Of a DNA stretch of 64,000 nt, positions 54,240-62,356 are shown piece after piece. Numbering within the stretch: the first letter of the stretch is position 1; every line of letters begins with the position of its first letter. The stretch comes from Paenibacillus sp. BSR1-1 (GTDB taxonomy: Bacteria; Bacillota; Bacilli; Bacillales; Cytobacillaceae), in contig NZ_JAQMWQ010000001.1 of assembly GCF_030403775.1 (NCBI RefSeq), positions 248,001 to 312,000 of the forward strand, given 5' to 3'. A model generated the notes under the pieces. That model was given only the letters and a program-made list of their open reading frames with translations. It was not told the DNA's origin and ran no database searches. Both the position numbers and the translations under genes were made by a program.

Positions 54240-55577
54240 TTATTTGACTAATTTTTTGGTTAAAAAAGCTGTAGTATAAGACCCATTTTGAAAATCTTTA
54301 TTTGCCAGGATATTTAAAAATAAAGGGGCATTTGTTTTAATCCCTTCAATTTGTAAGTTTTTAAAAAAGTTTTCTGCTGAAGCTAATGCTGCATGACGGG
54401 TTTCTCCATGGAAAATACATTTCGCAATCATCGGATCGTAAAATGGGGTTACCGTCCCGCCTTCTTCATATCCGGAATCAATCCTTACGCTTTCTGTCTG
54501 ATTCCAGTTTAACGTTGTGATTTTCCCTGGCGAAGGTAAAAAGCGTACAGGGTCTTCAGCATACAAACGGAATTCAATCGCATTTCCTGACGAGTTAATC
54601 TCATTTTGCATTAGCGGCAAAGTCTCACCTCTTGCGACGAGAATTTGCCATTTAACTAAATCAAGTCCTGTGATCATTTCGGTAACAGGATGCTCAACCT
54701 GCAGACGGGTATTCATTTCAAGAAAGTAGAAATTTTCCTTCTCATCAACAATGAATTCAATCGTACCTGCATTTACATAGTCTACAGCACGAGCAGCTTT
54801 TACTGCGGTTTCAAACATTTTATTACGCACCTCGTCTGAAAGGAATGGCGATGGTGACTCCTCAACAACCTTTTGGTGTCTTCTTTGAATCGAACAATCC
54901 CTTTCAAAAAGATGAACAATGTTGCCTGTCTGGTCGCCAAACACCTGTATCTCAACATGCCGGCTCTCTGCAATATATTTTTCGATAAACACATCTTCTG
55001 AACCAAAATATGCCATAGCCCTTGATTTTGTCGAATCATAGGACCTAATGAGCGCTTGCTCATTTTCACACATCACCATGCCTATTCCACCGCCGCCCCC
55101 GCTCGCTTTAAGCATAATAGGGTAGCCAATTTCATCAGCCAGTTTACATGCTTCCTCAACCGTCTTAAGACCAAGACTGCTTCCAGGGACGACAGGAACA
55201 CCTGCCTTCTCCATCGTTTTACGGGATACAATTTTATCCCCCATTAATTCAATTGTCTTTGACTTAGGTCCAATAAAAATAATTCCTTCTTTAATTGCCT
55301 GTTCTGCAAATTTAGCATTTTCAGACAAAAAACCATATCCAGGATGGATCGCATCTACTTTTTCACTTTTCGCGATTTCTAATATTTTATCAGCCTGTAA
55401 ATAAGATTTGTTGACAGGTGGTTCTCCAACGTATACTGCTTTAGTTGCTGCTTTTACGAAAGGCATTTCCTTATCGGCATCGGAATAGATTGCTATCGTT
55501 TCAATGCCCATCTCATGGCAGGTTTTAATAATGCGAAGTGCAATTTCTCCCCTATTAGCAATTAATATTTTTCGCAC
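54240..55577 (-). CDS. Biotin carboxylase subunit of acyl-CoA carboxylase
   Basis: Carboxylates biotin with bicarbonate and ATP. The 445-residue ATP-grasp enzyme has MRKILIANRGEIALRIIKTC, HPGYGFLSENAKFA, the glycine loop KASGGGGGIGM, RDCSIQRRHQKVVEE and the catalytic EMNTRLQVEHPVTEM. It starts with GTG 7 nt after AAGGGG. It is a second biotin carboxylase (YngHA-like) because the housekeeping accBC lies elsewhere in Bacillus. A cre-like site lies about 80 bp upstream. Confidence 0.92.
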   Translation of the reverse strand: MRKILIANRGEIALRIIKTCHEMGIETIAIYSDADKEMPFVKAATKAVYVGEPPVNKSYLQADKILEIAKSEKVDAIHPGYGFLSENAKFAEQAIKEGIIFIGPKSKTIELMGDKIVSRKTMEKAGVPVVPGSSLGLKTVEEACKLADEIGYPIMLKASGGGGGIGMVMCENEQALIRSYDSTKSRAMAYFGSEDVFIEKYIAESRHVEIQVFGDQTGNIVHLFERDCSIQRRHQKVVEESPSPFLSDEVRNKMFETAVKAARAVDYVNAGTIEFIVDEKENFYFLEMNTRLQVEHPVTEMITGLDLVKWQILVARGETLPLMQNEINSSGNAIEFRLYAEDPVRFLPSPGKITTLNWNQTESVRIDSGYEEGGTVTPFYDPMIAKCIFHGETRHAALASAENFFKNLQIEGIKTNAPLFLNILANKDFQNGSYTTAFLTKKLVK

Positions 55578-55655
55578 ATTTTTTCCCCTTTCATACCCCT
55601 ATTCTTCCTCCAGTTTATAAATTTCTACATCATTCTCTGATTTTCCTGCAAATTA

Positions 55656-55669
55656 TGAAAACGGTTTCT
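55656..55669. promoter_or_regulatory. cre-like CcpA site before the acyl-CoA carboxylase operon
   Basis: TGAAAACGGTTTCT matches the cre consensus TGWAANCGNTNWCA at 13 of 14 positions. It lies about 80 bp upstream of the biotin carboxylase GTG and about 140 bp upstream of ylbP, in the divergent spacer. It suggests carbon catabolite control of the carboxylase genes. Confidence 0.55.
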
Positions 55670-55809
55670 TGTGTTTCTTAGAAGAATTTTTTTGATTTTT
55701 GTTATATAATGAAAGTAACTCATTTGAATAATGCAAAAATTATTACCTTTTTGTATTCTTATATTGAAGGTATACGAAAATAGAAGGTATCATTTTAGGA
55801 GGTACGACA

Positions 55810-56280
55810 ATGGCAGCAAAAGTGGAAAGACTAAAAGTTAATTTTAAAACGCTAGAAGAATTTAAAAAATTTAAAGAGTATGGAATTCAAGAGTTATCTA
55901 TGTTTGAAGATCTTGAAGCGAATATGGTTGATAATGATAGTGAATCACCATTTTACGGTATATATTATGGAGACAAACTAGTAGCCCGAATGAGCTTATA
56001 TCAAATTGATGCTAAATTTGACCGCTATTTCTATCCTCCGCAGAATTATTTAGAATTATGGAAACTTGAGGTCTTACCTGATTATCAAAGTAAAGGCTAT
56101 GGAAAACTTTTAGTTGAGTTTGCCAAAAGCTTTGGTTTACCAATTAAAACGAATCCAAGAGTAAAATCAAGCGGATTTTGGGAAAAAATGAACTTCAAAA
56201 ATGTAGAATACGATATGGAACGTGACCGTGGAGAAAATCCATTAGTATGGTACCCGGAAGGCGTAGAAGCACAACATTAA
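55810..56280 (+). CDS. ylbP: GNAT-family N-acetyltransferase YlbP
   Basis: A 156-residue acetyltransferase-fold protein, near-identical in layout to B. subtilis YlbP. The acetyl-CoA-binding motif A is LEVLPDYQSKGYGKLLVEFA, followed by KTNPRVKSSGFWEKMNFKNV. The substrate is unknown. AGGAGG lies 7 nt before the ATG, and a TATAAT at 55707 or so may be its -10, though no clear -35 is seen. It is one of four plus-strand genes here and is convergent with gerR. Confidence 0.9.
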   Translation: MAAKVERLKVNFKTLEEFKKFKEYGIQELSMFEDLEANMVDNDSESPFYGIYYGDKLVARMSLYQIDAKFDRYFYPPQNYLELWKLEVLPDYQSKGYGKLLVEFAKSFGLPIKTNPRVKSSGFWEKMNFKNVEYDMERDRGENPLVWYPEGVEAQH

Positions 56281-56282
56281 TA

Positions 56283-56314
56283 AAAGCGGACTTGTAGTCC
56301 GCTTTCTCTATTTT
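56283..56314. terminator. Bidirectional terminator between ylbP and gerR
   Basis: A perfect 10-bp stem AAAGCGGACT/AGTCCGCTTT with a TGT loop (56283-56305) lies between convergent stops. The plus side is followed by CTCTATTTTTC; on the minus side the T run is short. Confidence 0.85.
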
Positions 56315-56937
56315 TCAATTCTCTCCAGATTTCCGTTTTTGTCCATTTGAAATTTAACTTTTTGCTGCCGATCCTCATCCTGTAATACAACCATTTTCCG
56401 GGCTCTTTCCATAATTTCAATTAAAGAACGGTAGTCCTCTTCAATCGCCTTCAAATTTTTTGACAGTCTTTCATTTTCCGCAGCCAAATAATAAGTTTTC
56501 TTTTCCAACTCTTTGATTTTTTCAATAGATTTGTTTCTATCCTCTTCTATAGAGAATGTTTCCTCCACTTTATTATTGAGTTCCTCTAAGAAATGAATCA
56601 CTGCTGACAAGGTAATTGGACTTTCTTGTTCGTTACTAGGCGCTGATGATACGCTTTCGACTTGACCTAGGTCCTGAATCAACGTATCTTCACTTTCGAC
56701 AGCTTGTTTTTTCAATTCTTTTCTCTGTTTCTTCGCTAACTCAATACCAGTTTTATATTGCTTTCGAACATACGAATTCCAGCGGAAACCACAGGCTGCC
56801 GAGGTCCTAGTTAGCTGTTTTCCTACCTCTTCAAACGCTTGCAGCTGTGTACCGCCTTCGCGAATATGTCTTAACACCACTTCTGCGAGCAGCAAATCCT
56901 CGTCCTGAGACCACGCATCTTGTCGAGTTGGTGACAT
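56308..56937 (-). CDS. gerR: GerR/RsfA-family sporulation regulator (YlbO)
   Basis: A 209-residue DNA-binding protein with an N-terminal Myb/SANT-like domain (RQDAWSQDEDLLLAEVVLRH and TRTSAACGFRWNSYVRKQY) and a long C-terminal coiled coil (about 125-200). B. subtilis YlbO/GerR is made under sigma-E control and represses part of the sigma-E regulon while activating others. The start at 56937 (MSPTRQDAW) has AGGAGG about 9 nt upstream; the open frame runs 13 codons further. Convergent with ylbP. Confidence 0.88.
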   Translation of the reverse strand: MSPTRQDAWSQDEDLLLAEVVLRHIREGGTQLQAFEEVGKQLTRTSAACGFRWNSYVRKQYKTGIELAKKQRKELKKQAVESEDTLIQDLGQVESVSSAPSNEQESPITLSAVIHFLEELNNKVEETFSIEEDRNKSIEKIKELEKKTYYLAAENERLSKNLKAIEEDYRSLIEIMERARKMVVLQDEDRQQKVKFQMDKNGNLERIEK

Positions 56938-57025
56938 CAGAATATCCCTCCTAGTGTTTTTATAATACATATGCATCTACTAGAAAAGATAGACTTAACA
57001 AGACTGGTGTTTTATTCTTTATTTA

Positions 57026-57781
57026 TTATTTTTTGCTTAAAAATTTTTGTACATATTCAAGATGGGCGTCACTTTCCCAAAGTATGGCGCAATTTTTAAC
57101 TTCTTCCTCTATTCTTTCTCGAAGATTAGTTTCTTCCCACTTGCGAATCCATACTTTTTTATACGATTGTAATACATTCACCTCGTTGGATAATAGCTTA
57201 TCTAGGAATTCTTCACAAGCCTTTAGCGGATCATTTTCAAAAAGTGCATCTATAAAACCACGATTGTTAAGAAATTCTGCTGTTTGGAGCTCTGCCTCCA
57301 TTAATAATTTCATGGCAAAAGAAGCTGGAAGCTTTTCCGCAAGAATTGAGCCGCCTCCCCAACCCGTGGTTATGGCCTGCTTTCCTTGAACAAACCCTGC
57401 TTTAACCCCGCTACGTGCCAAGCGAAAATCGCAGGCTGATGCAAGCTCCATTCCGCCTCCTACAGCAGCACCGCTCATTAGAGCGACTGTCGGAATCGGT
57501 AAACATAACAACGAATAAAGAATTTTTGACATTTTAGAAAGCATTGAATAGGCTTCTTCCTTCGTATGAAGGGAATGAAAGACCGATAAATCTCCGCCAG
57601 AACAAAAAGCACGTTCCCCGTCACCAGTGATAACTAATGCCTTTATGTCCCCCTGCATGGATTTTTTTATTGCTTCTGCCAACCCATCCATTACTTCATA
57701 ATTTATGGCATTTCTTTTTTCGCTTCTTGTAATGGTAAATAACAAATAACCCTTTTCCTGTTTTTCAATTATGTATGACAA
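57026..57781 (-). CDS. Crotonase-fold protein resembling ethylmalonyl-CoA decarboxylase (ECHDC1)
   Basis: A 251-residue enoyl-CoA hydratase/isomerase superfamily member. The oxyanion segments are ERAFCSGGDLSVF and SGAAVGGGMELASACDFRLA. Where hydratases have the second catalytic Glu (PEINLGIIPGAGG type), it has FVQGKQAITTGWGGG, which instead resembles the HKEMGI-x-x-WGG segment of ECHDC1, and the C-terminal ILWESDAHLEYVQKFLSKK also resembles that enzyme's tail. A malonyl-type CoA decarboxylase is therefore a plausible role. TTG at 57781 is chosen after GAAGGGATG. It lies downstream of rpmF beyond a terminator. Confidence 0.7.
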   Translation of the reverse strand: MSYIIEKQEKGYLLFTITRSEKRNAINYEVMDGLAEAIKKSMQGDIKALVITGDGERAFCSGGDLSVFHSLHTKEEAYSMLSKMSKILYSLLCLPIPTVALMSGAAVGGGMELASACDFRLARSGVKAGFVQGKQAITTGWGGGSILAEKLPASFAMKLLMEAELQTAEFLNNRGFIDALFENDPLKACEEFLDKLLSNEVNVLQSYKKVWIRKWEETNLRERIEEEVKNCAILWESDAHLEYVQKFLSKK

Positions 57782-57821
57782 TCTACAACATCCCTTCTTT
57801 AGAGGTTCCGCTTGAAATGAC

Positions 57822-57856
57822 AAAAGCACAAGGGCATGAGCGCTCCTTGTGCTTTT
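57822..57856 (-). terminator. Rho-independent terminator after rpmF
   Basis: A perfect 12-bp stem AAAAGCACAAGG/CCTTGTGCTTTT (57822-57833 with 57845-57856) with an 11-nt loop lies 15 bp after the rpmF stop. The T run is within the stem; the crotonase gene begins about 40 bp beyond, so read-through may occur. Confidence 0.8.
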
Positions 57857-57870
57857 TATCGAAGTTGAAA

Positions 57871-58044
57871 TTAGTCGTTAACTACGTCTTTTCCTTTGTA
57901 TGTTCCGCAAGCTTTACATACGCGGTGAGCAAGTTTCATTTCACCACAGTTTGGGCAAGCTACCATACCAGGTACGTTTAATTTAAAATGAGTACGACGC
58001 TTTCTTTTTGCAGTTTTAGAAGTTCTTCTAAAAGGTACAGCCAT
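57871..58044 (-). CDS. rpmF: 50S ribosomal protein L32 (zinc type)
   Basis: A 57-residue ribosomal protein with the L32 start [19 protein letters not shown] and a four-cysteine zinc ribbon [18 protein letters not shown], so it is the zinc-containing (C+) form. AAGGAGGTGG precedes the ATG at 58044. It is co-transcribed with ylbN (yceD), an arrangement conserved in many bacteria. Confidence 0.98.
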   Translation of the reverse strand: MAVPFRRTSKTAKRKRRTHFKLNVPGMVACPNCGEMKLAHRVCKACGTYKGKDVVND

Positions 58045-58127
58045 TCTTCCCACCTCCTTAAAGAGTTATAAGAAAGTAATGAAGGCCAGGAATGCTGGTT
58101 CTTCACTTTGCTTCTTGTTTTGCCGAA

Positions 58128-58652
58128 TTATGATTCGGAAGAATTGTTTTCGTCAAAAAACTTGGCAAGTCCTGCTAGCCGCGGGTCAATCTTTTTTGAT
58201 CGGTCCTCTTCGTGAATAACTTCCCAATCCTTGCCAGACTGAGGAGCTGCATCTTCACTTACGACATCATCGCAAAAAACTTGCATTGGAACCTCAAGTA
58301 ACAGGATTTCGCGAATGATTGGTTTTAAATCAATCACATCACCCTTTACCTGATGTGATTCCTCTTCAGTTTCATATTCTGAACCTTGTAAGAGGAACGT
58401 TTCAGTTGTTTCGACATTAATCGGAAGTTTTACATCCACTAAAGTACGAGAACAAGGAAGGATAAGGTATCCATCTATTTTTAAATGGAATGCCACTTTC
58501 GTTGAATCAATATCACCCCGACCAGTTATATGCATCGGAGAAACTTCTCGGATGGTTGGATCCGTTTCTTTAATCTCATCAACCCGAATGATATCATCAA
58601 TCAGAAAATCCTTGTTTCGATATTTTTGTAACTGACTTAATGTCCATTTCAA
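58128..58652 (-). CDS. ylbN: YceD family protein (DUF177) YlbN
   Basis: A 174-residue YceD/DUF177 protein. Conserved parts are DIDSTKVAFHLKIDGYLILPCSRTLVDV in pieces around residues 50-80, and the acidic C-terminal half ending near LAGLAKFF. In plants and bacteria the family affects 23S rRNA accumulation or processing; the biochemical role is unsettled. TTG at 58652 (MKWTLSQLQKY) lies 6 nt after TTGGGGTG and matches homologues; a GTG three codons earlier is within that site. A consensus promoter lies upstream. Confidence 0.92.
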   Translation of the reverse strand: MKWTLSQLQKYRNKDFLIDDIIRVDEIKETDPTIREVSPMHITGRGDIDSTKVAFHLKIDGYLILPCSRTLVDVKLPINVETTETFLLQGSEYETEEESHQVKGDVIDLKPIIREILLLEVPMQVFCDDVVSEDAAPQSGKDWEVIHEEDRSKKIDPRLAGLAKFFDENNSSES

Positions 58653-58679
58653 ATGAATCACCCCAAGGCAACAAAGGTA

Positions 58680-58708
58680 ATTATAGCCTTCGATAATATT
58701 TTTGTCAA
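58680..58708 (-). promoter_or_regulatory. Consensus sigma-A promoter of ylbN-rpmF
   Basis: On the minus strand TTGACA (58703-58708) and TATAAT (58680-58685) are both perfect and are separated by 17 bp. Predicted start is about 20 nt before the ylbN TTG. This is the strongest promoter in the window, as expected for a ribosomal gene. Confidence 0.92.
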
Positions 58709-58819
58709 TGTTTTTTCTTTACACCTTACTAGGTGAGTTTTACTAATAAGAATTTACTATACTAGTGTGTCCATTAGAGCTTTTTACAAACGTCTTTCCT
58801 ATCTTATCATAATAATTGA

Positions 58820-58846
58820 TTGGATTCCTTATAATTTTGCTATAAT
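58820..58846 (+). promoter_or_regulatory. Possible promoter of tmcAL
   Basis: TATAAT at 58841-58846 has TTGGAT 15 bp upstream (58820-58825), a shorter than usual spacer; TTGATT at 19 bp is the alternative. A transcript from it would pass through the family A repeat before tmcAL. Confidence 0.35.
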
Positions 58847-58887
58847 GATAATAAATTTGTTATTAAGAATTTAGCTGTGTTAAACTT

Positions 58888-58988
58888 GGCTGTTGATTTG
58901 CGCTCCAGGCGCGAGCGGTTCGCGGGCGGTCCGGGGAGCCTCCTCCCGCAAGAGTCTCACGCCTTCCGCTCCAATCAACAGAGTTTCA
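58888..58988. repeat. GC-rich palindromic intergenic repeat, family A, full-length copy 2
   Basis: About 100 bp: GGCTGTTGATTTGCGCTCCA at the left, CCGCTCCAATCAACAGAG at the right, and a GC-rich core with GCGGGCGG and GGGGAGCCTCCTCCC. The ends are inverted (CTGTTGATT/AATCAACAG). It lies 45 bp upstream of tmcAL, in the transcribed leader if the upstream promoter is real. Confidence 0.85.
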
Positions 58989-59033
58989 AAATTATAATAA
59001 CTTTTAACACTGCCAAGAATTTAGGTGGATTTT

Positions 59034-60248
59034 ATGAAAGCTGTTGGCTTAATTGTCGAGTATAATCCTTTCCATAATGGGCATGCCTTTCATTTACAGG
59101 CTGCCAAGGAAGCAGCGGAGGCGGATGTGGTGATAGCCGTTATGAGCGGGGATTTTTTACAAAGAGGAGAACCTGCTCTTGTATCTAAATGGCACCGGGC
59201 ACGAATGGCTCTCTTAAATGGGGTTGATCTCGTTTTTGAACTTCCTTACCGTTTTGCCGTCCAAAAGGCAGAAACCTTTGCAAATGGCGCAGTCTCTATT
59301 TTGGATGAAGCTGGCTGTGAGTCACTATGCTTTGGAAGTGAAAGCGGGGATATTTCTTTATTTCATCAAACAGTTGATTTCCTTGAAGAAAATCAAAAGA
59401 TTCTTGATGAAAATATTAAACGTTTTATCAATACTGGTGTTAGTTATCCAAAAGCTATGGCAATGGCATTTGGGCATCTAACAGATTCAGGTAGGTATTT
59501 AGATTTGGCAAAGCCAAATAATATTCTCGGATTTCAGTATATAAAAGCGATTCATAATCAAAAGAGTTCGATTAGGCCGTTAACTGTGGCTCGAAAAAAT
59601 GCCGACTATCATGACGAACATTTTGCTTCTGAAACAATTGCCAGTGCCACGAGTATAAGAAAGGCGATATTTTCAGAAGATGACCATAAGACGGATATCA
59701 GTCAATATGTACCCATACCCACAAAACGGCTGTTATTCGACTATTTTCAAAAATATCATATGTTTCATCAATGGGAGAATTACTGGAGCTATCTGCAATT
59801 CCAGCTGATACAAGTTACCCCTGAACAGCTAAAAGAAATTTACGAGGTAGAGGAAGGGCTTGAAAACCGACTGATTTCAGCAGCGATAGAATCTAATAGT
59901 TTCCATGAATTTATGCAAAAAATAAAAACTAAGCGTTATACATGGACAAGACTCCAAAGGCTTTGCGTCCATATTTTAACCAATACAAAAAAGACAGATA
60001 TCGCGGGACTATCAGATAAAGCTCAATATTTAAGGCTCTTAGGCATGACGGAAAAGGGAAAAGAATATTTAAATAGGATGAAAAAACAATTCAGCCTTCC
60101 TGTTGTTTCAAAACTGTCTTCACATAAAGAAAAAAACATAATTCATGATATAAAAGCAGCTCGAATTTACTCCATGGTGATTCCTAATTTCTCCAAAAGT
60201 GAACTGTTCCAAGAAGAATTTAAAAAGCCGCCATTCTACATAAAATAG
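59034..60248 (+). CDS. tmcAL: tRNA(Met) cytidine acetate ligase TmcAL
   Basis: Forms N4-acetylcytidine at the wobble base of elongator tRNA-Met using acetate and ATP. The 404-residue protein (YlbM) begins MKAVGLIVEYNPFHNGHAFH, the nucleotidyltransferase-like HxGH motif, followed by VIAVMSGDFLQRGEPAL and GVDLVFELP. The C-terminal half holds YTWTRLQRLCVHILTNT and KGKEYLNRMKK. The start at 59034 has AGGTGG 6 nt upstream. Its stop overlaps the edge of a short family A repeat. Confidence 0.95.
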   Translation: MKAVGLIVEYNPFHNGHAFHLQAAKEAAEADVVIAVMSGDFLQRGEPALVSKWHRARMALLNGVDLVFELPYRFAVQKAETFANGAVSILDEAGCESLCFGSESGDISLFHQTVDFLEENQKILDENIKRFINTGVSYPKAMAMAFGHLTDSGRYLDLAKPNNILGFQYIKAIHNQKSSIRPLTVARKNADYHDEHFASETIASATSIRKAIFSEDDHKTDISQYVPIPTKRLLFDYFQKYHMFHQWENYWSYLQFQLIQVTPEQLKEIYEVEEGLENRLISAAIESNSFHEFMQKIKTKRYTWTRLQRLCVHILTNTKKTDIAGLSDKAQYLRLLGMTEKGKEYLNRMKKQFSLPVVSKLSSHKEKNIIHDIKAARIYSMVIPNFSKSELFQEEFKKPPFYIK

Positions 60249-60290
60249 GCTGTTGATTTGTGCTCCAATCAAAAGAGTTTACTATCAACC
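60249..60290. repeat. Family A repeat, short copy 2 (internal deletion form)
   Basis: GCTGTTGATTTGTGCTCCA joins directly to ATCAAAAGAG and then ACTATCAACC. It matches the outer parts of the full copy at 29288 with one GCTCCA and the whole core missing. It begins at the tmcAL stop codon. Confidence 0.75.
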
Positions 60291-60314
60291 AAGGCCTTTA
60301 TCATGGCGTAATAT

Positions 60315-60342
60315 AAAAAAGATGGTTTTCACCATCTTTTTT
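60315..60342. terminator. Bidirectional terminator between tmcAL and ylbL
   Basis: A perfect 12-bp stem AAAAAAGATGGT/ACCATCTTTTTT with a TTTC loop serves the convergent genes; runs of A and T on both sides give U tracts in either direction. It overlaps the ylbL stop. Confidence 0.9.
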
Positions 60343-61360
60343 ACTTTTCTGGAAGCTTTTCTAAATAGTCAACGGCTTGATCAAATGAATCAATTGGAAT
60401 TATTTTCATTTTTGTATGAATATCTCGCGCTGTTTTTACTGCTGCTTTATAATTAGAATCCTTTGCTCCTTTTTCATTCGGGGCTAAAAAGATTTCAGCA
60501 CCTGCCTTGTCAGCAGCAACAATTTTTTGTTCAATCCCACCGATTGGGCCAACAGTTCCATCAACATCAATGGTCCCTGTTCCAGCTATTTGGTACCCTT
60601 TGGTTAAGTCTTCTTTGGTTAACTGGTTATAGATTTCCAATGAAAACATCAACCCTGCAGATGGACCGCCAATTTCGTCTGTTCTTACCTTTACATTTGG
60701 ATTTACTTTAATTTCTTTATCATCCACAAGAGAAATTCCTATGCCTACTTTTTTCGGATCCTCTTTAAATGGCTGCAGATCCACCTTTGCTGTTTTCACT
60801 TCTTTGTTTCTTAGAAAGGTTACGGTAATCTCTTCCCCAGCCCTTTTTTTCCCCACATAATCAATAAATTTTTCTGAAGATGAGAACTCGTGCCCATCCA
60901 CCTTATATATCCGATCTCCAGCCTGCAATTTCCCTTCGGCAGGCATACCAGGCAGGACTTGCATGACATAAATCCCTTTATATTTGTAATGTACTGGTAA
61001 TTTAGCTTTACGATACGCCACTTCAATGGCATTCAGTTTCGAACCAGCCATTAAATGAAGCTGTCTTGCATTATATTCGTCTTCTGTTTCTTTTTTGTTT
61101 AGAATCAAATCCACAGGATAAATTTCTTCATATCTTCTAATTTTTGCCTCTAAATATGAGTAAATATTAGCCCTCCCCATCCTGACTGTGGTCAGCATGA
61201 AGTTTCCTTCATCCTTATAACCATTTTCAACTGATATGATTGGTGCTAGTTCTTTAGCCATCCCAGGCTTTGAAACATAATAAGGTAATGAATAATACAT
61301 ACCTCCAATTAGTATAAAAATTAGCAATACGAACGATCCAATATATATTCTTTTACGCAA
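60341..61360 (-). CDS. ylbL: YlbL, PDZ-Lon membrane serine protease (SepM family)
   Basis: A 339-residue protease anchored by one N-terminal membrane helix (about 4-24) with a PDZ domain (about 115-200, GIYVMQVLPGMPAEGKLQAGD) and a Lon-type Ser-Lys domain: Ser in DEIGGPSAGLMFSLE and Lys in GPIGGIEQKIVAADKAGA. In B. subtilis YlbL, with CtpA, removes the DNA-damage division inhibitor YneA. TTG at 61360 is chosen: AGGGGTGA lies 7 nt upstream and MRKRIYIGS matches homologues. The start lies just inside the end of ylbK (ylbK ends at 61368, with an 8-bp gap). Confidence 0.92.
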   Translation of the reverse strand: MRKRIYIGSFVLLIFILIGGMYYSLPYYVSKPGMAKELAPIISVENGYKDEGNFMLTTVRMGRANIYSYLEAKIRRYEEIYPVDLILNKKETEDEYNARQLHLMAGSKLNAIEVAYRKAKLPVHYKYKGIYVMQVLPGMPAEGKLQAGDRIYKVDGHEFSSSEKFIDYVGKKRAGEEITVTFLRNKEVKTAKVDLQPFKEDPKKVGIGISLVDDKEIKVNPNVKVRTDEIGGPSAGLMFSLEIYNQLTKEDLTKGYQIAGTGTIDVDGTVGPIGGIEQKIVAADKAGAEIFLAPNEKGAKDSNYKAAVKTARDIHTKMKIIPIDSFDQAVDYLEKLPEK

Positions 61361-61367
61361 GCCAAAT

Positions 61368-62147
61368 TCACCCCTTCCATTGTTCAATTTCAGTTTTTAT
61401 TTGTTGTATATGCTTTTTTGTTTCTTCTTCTCCCATTTTAATAATCTCCTCGATGTTAGTAAATGCACGGGAACTATAAATTTCGACAGGCGGGCGAATC
61501 ATAATGGTCGCAGCAATCTCTCGACTGCTGAGAATTTCGGCCTGCATAATATCAATACTTTGCATGATTACATCATAAATCGAGGTTATTTCAGCGTTAC
61601 GCTTCACTCTCGAAACATCGACAGCAATGACGATATCTGCCCCCATTTCTTTAGCTACAGAAACCGGAACACGGTCCGAAACTCCGCCATCGACAAAGAT
61701 TCTTCCATTATATTTTTCAGGAACGAAGATTCCCGGAATAGAAATGCTGGCTCTGACGGCTTCAGCGACAGCTCCCTCTTTGAAAACAACTTTTTCACCA
61801 GTTAATAAATCAGTTGCTACAATACCAATCGGTATTGATAAATCCTCTATATTTTTTCCATGAGTAAAAAGCCTGATAAATTCCTTGACTTTCTTTCCAG
61901 AAATTAATCCCATTTTCGGAACAGTAAAATCTAAAAAATATTTCCGCTTGAATGCGGTTGATAATTTAAATAAACGGTCCAGGTCAATTCCAGCCCCATA
62001 AAAACTGGCGACAAGAGCACCCATACTGCTTCCTGCAATCAAATGAATGGGAATGCCAGCTTCTGTTAATGCCATGATGACGCCTAAATGAGCAAACCCA
62101 CGTGCTCCACCTGAACCCAGTGCCAAGCCTATTTTCGGGTGCTCCAT
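61368..62147 (-). CDS. ylbK: Patatin-like phospholipase family protein YlbK
   Basis: A 259-residue patatin-fold hydrolase. The oxyanion motif is LGSGGARGFAHLGV, the nucleophile Ser lies in IAGSSMGALVASFYG (GxSxG) and the catalytic Asp in FVDGGVSDRVPV (DGG). It is likely an esterase or lipid acyl hydrolase; the substrate is unknown. AGGAGG precedes the ATG. It is divergent from ylbJ and followed closely by ylbL. Confidence 0.92.
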   Translation of the reverse strand: MEHPKIGLALGSGGARGFAHLGVIMALTEAGIPIHLIAGSSMGALVASFYGAGIDLDRLFKLSTAFKRKYFLDFTVPKMGLISGKKVKEFIRLFTHGKNIEDLSIPIGIVATDLLTGEKVVFKEGAVAEAVRASISIPGIFVPEKYNGRIFVDGGVSDRVPVSVAKEMGADIVIAVDVSRVKRNAEITSIYDVIMQSIDIMQAEILSSREIAATIMIRPPVEIYSSRAFTNIEEIIKMGEEETKKHIQQIKTEIEQWKG

Positions 62148-62187
62148 ATCCGTACCTCCTAGATAAAAAAATGAATAATATCAAAAG

Positions 62188-62218
62188 CCATAAAATTGAA
62201 ACTCGTTCAATCTTATGG
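62188..62218. repeat. 13-bp inverted repeat between ylbK and ylbJ
   Basis: CCATAAAATTGAA and TTCAATCTTATGG form a near-perfect inverted repeat (one mismatch) around ACTCG. It is not downstream of any gene on either strand, so it may be an operator or a leader hairpin for ylbK or ylbJ. Confidence 0.45.
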
Positions 62219-62356
62219 TCTAAATTAGCGTTCTATGAGTATATTTGAGTTATATGGGACAAGGCATTTTAAGCAAGAAGTATTCTTATTTTATCATTCA
62301 AATCATGGATTGGACAGTATGAGCATAAACAAACTCAGGGAAGGAGGACCATACCA

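Noticed and set aside
58734..58760. CACCTTACTAGGTG-type hairpin upstream of ylbN as a terminator
   Set aside because: Short stem, no U tract on either strand and no gene ending there.
61380..61805. 141-codon plus-strand open frame opposite ylbK
   Set aside because: Antisense to the patatin-like gene, Phe/Asn/Arg-rich composition and no family likeness; a shadow frame.
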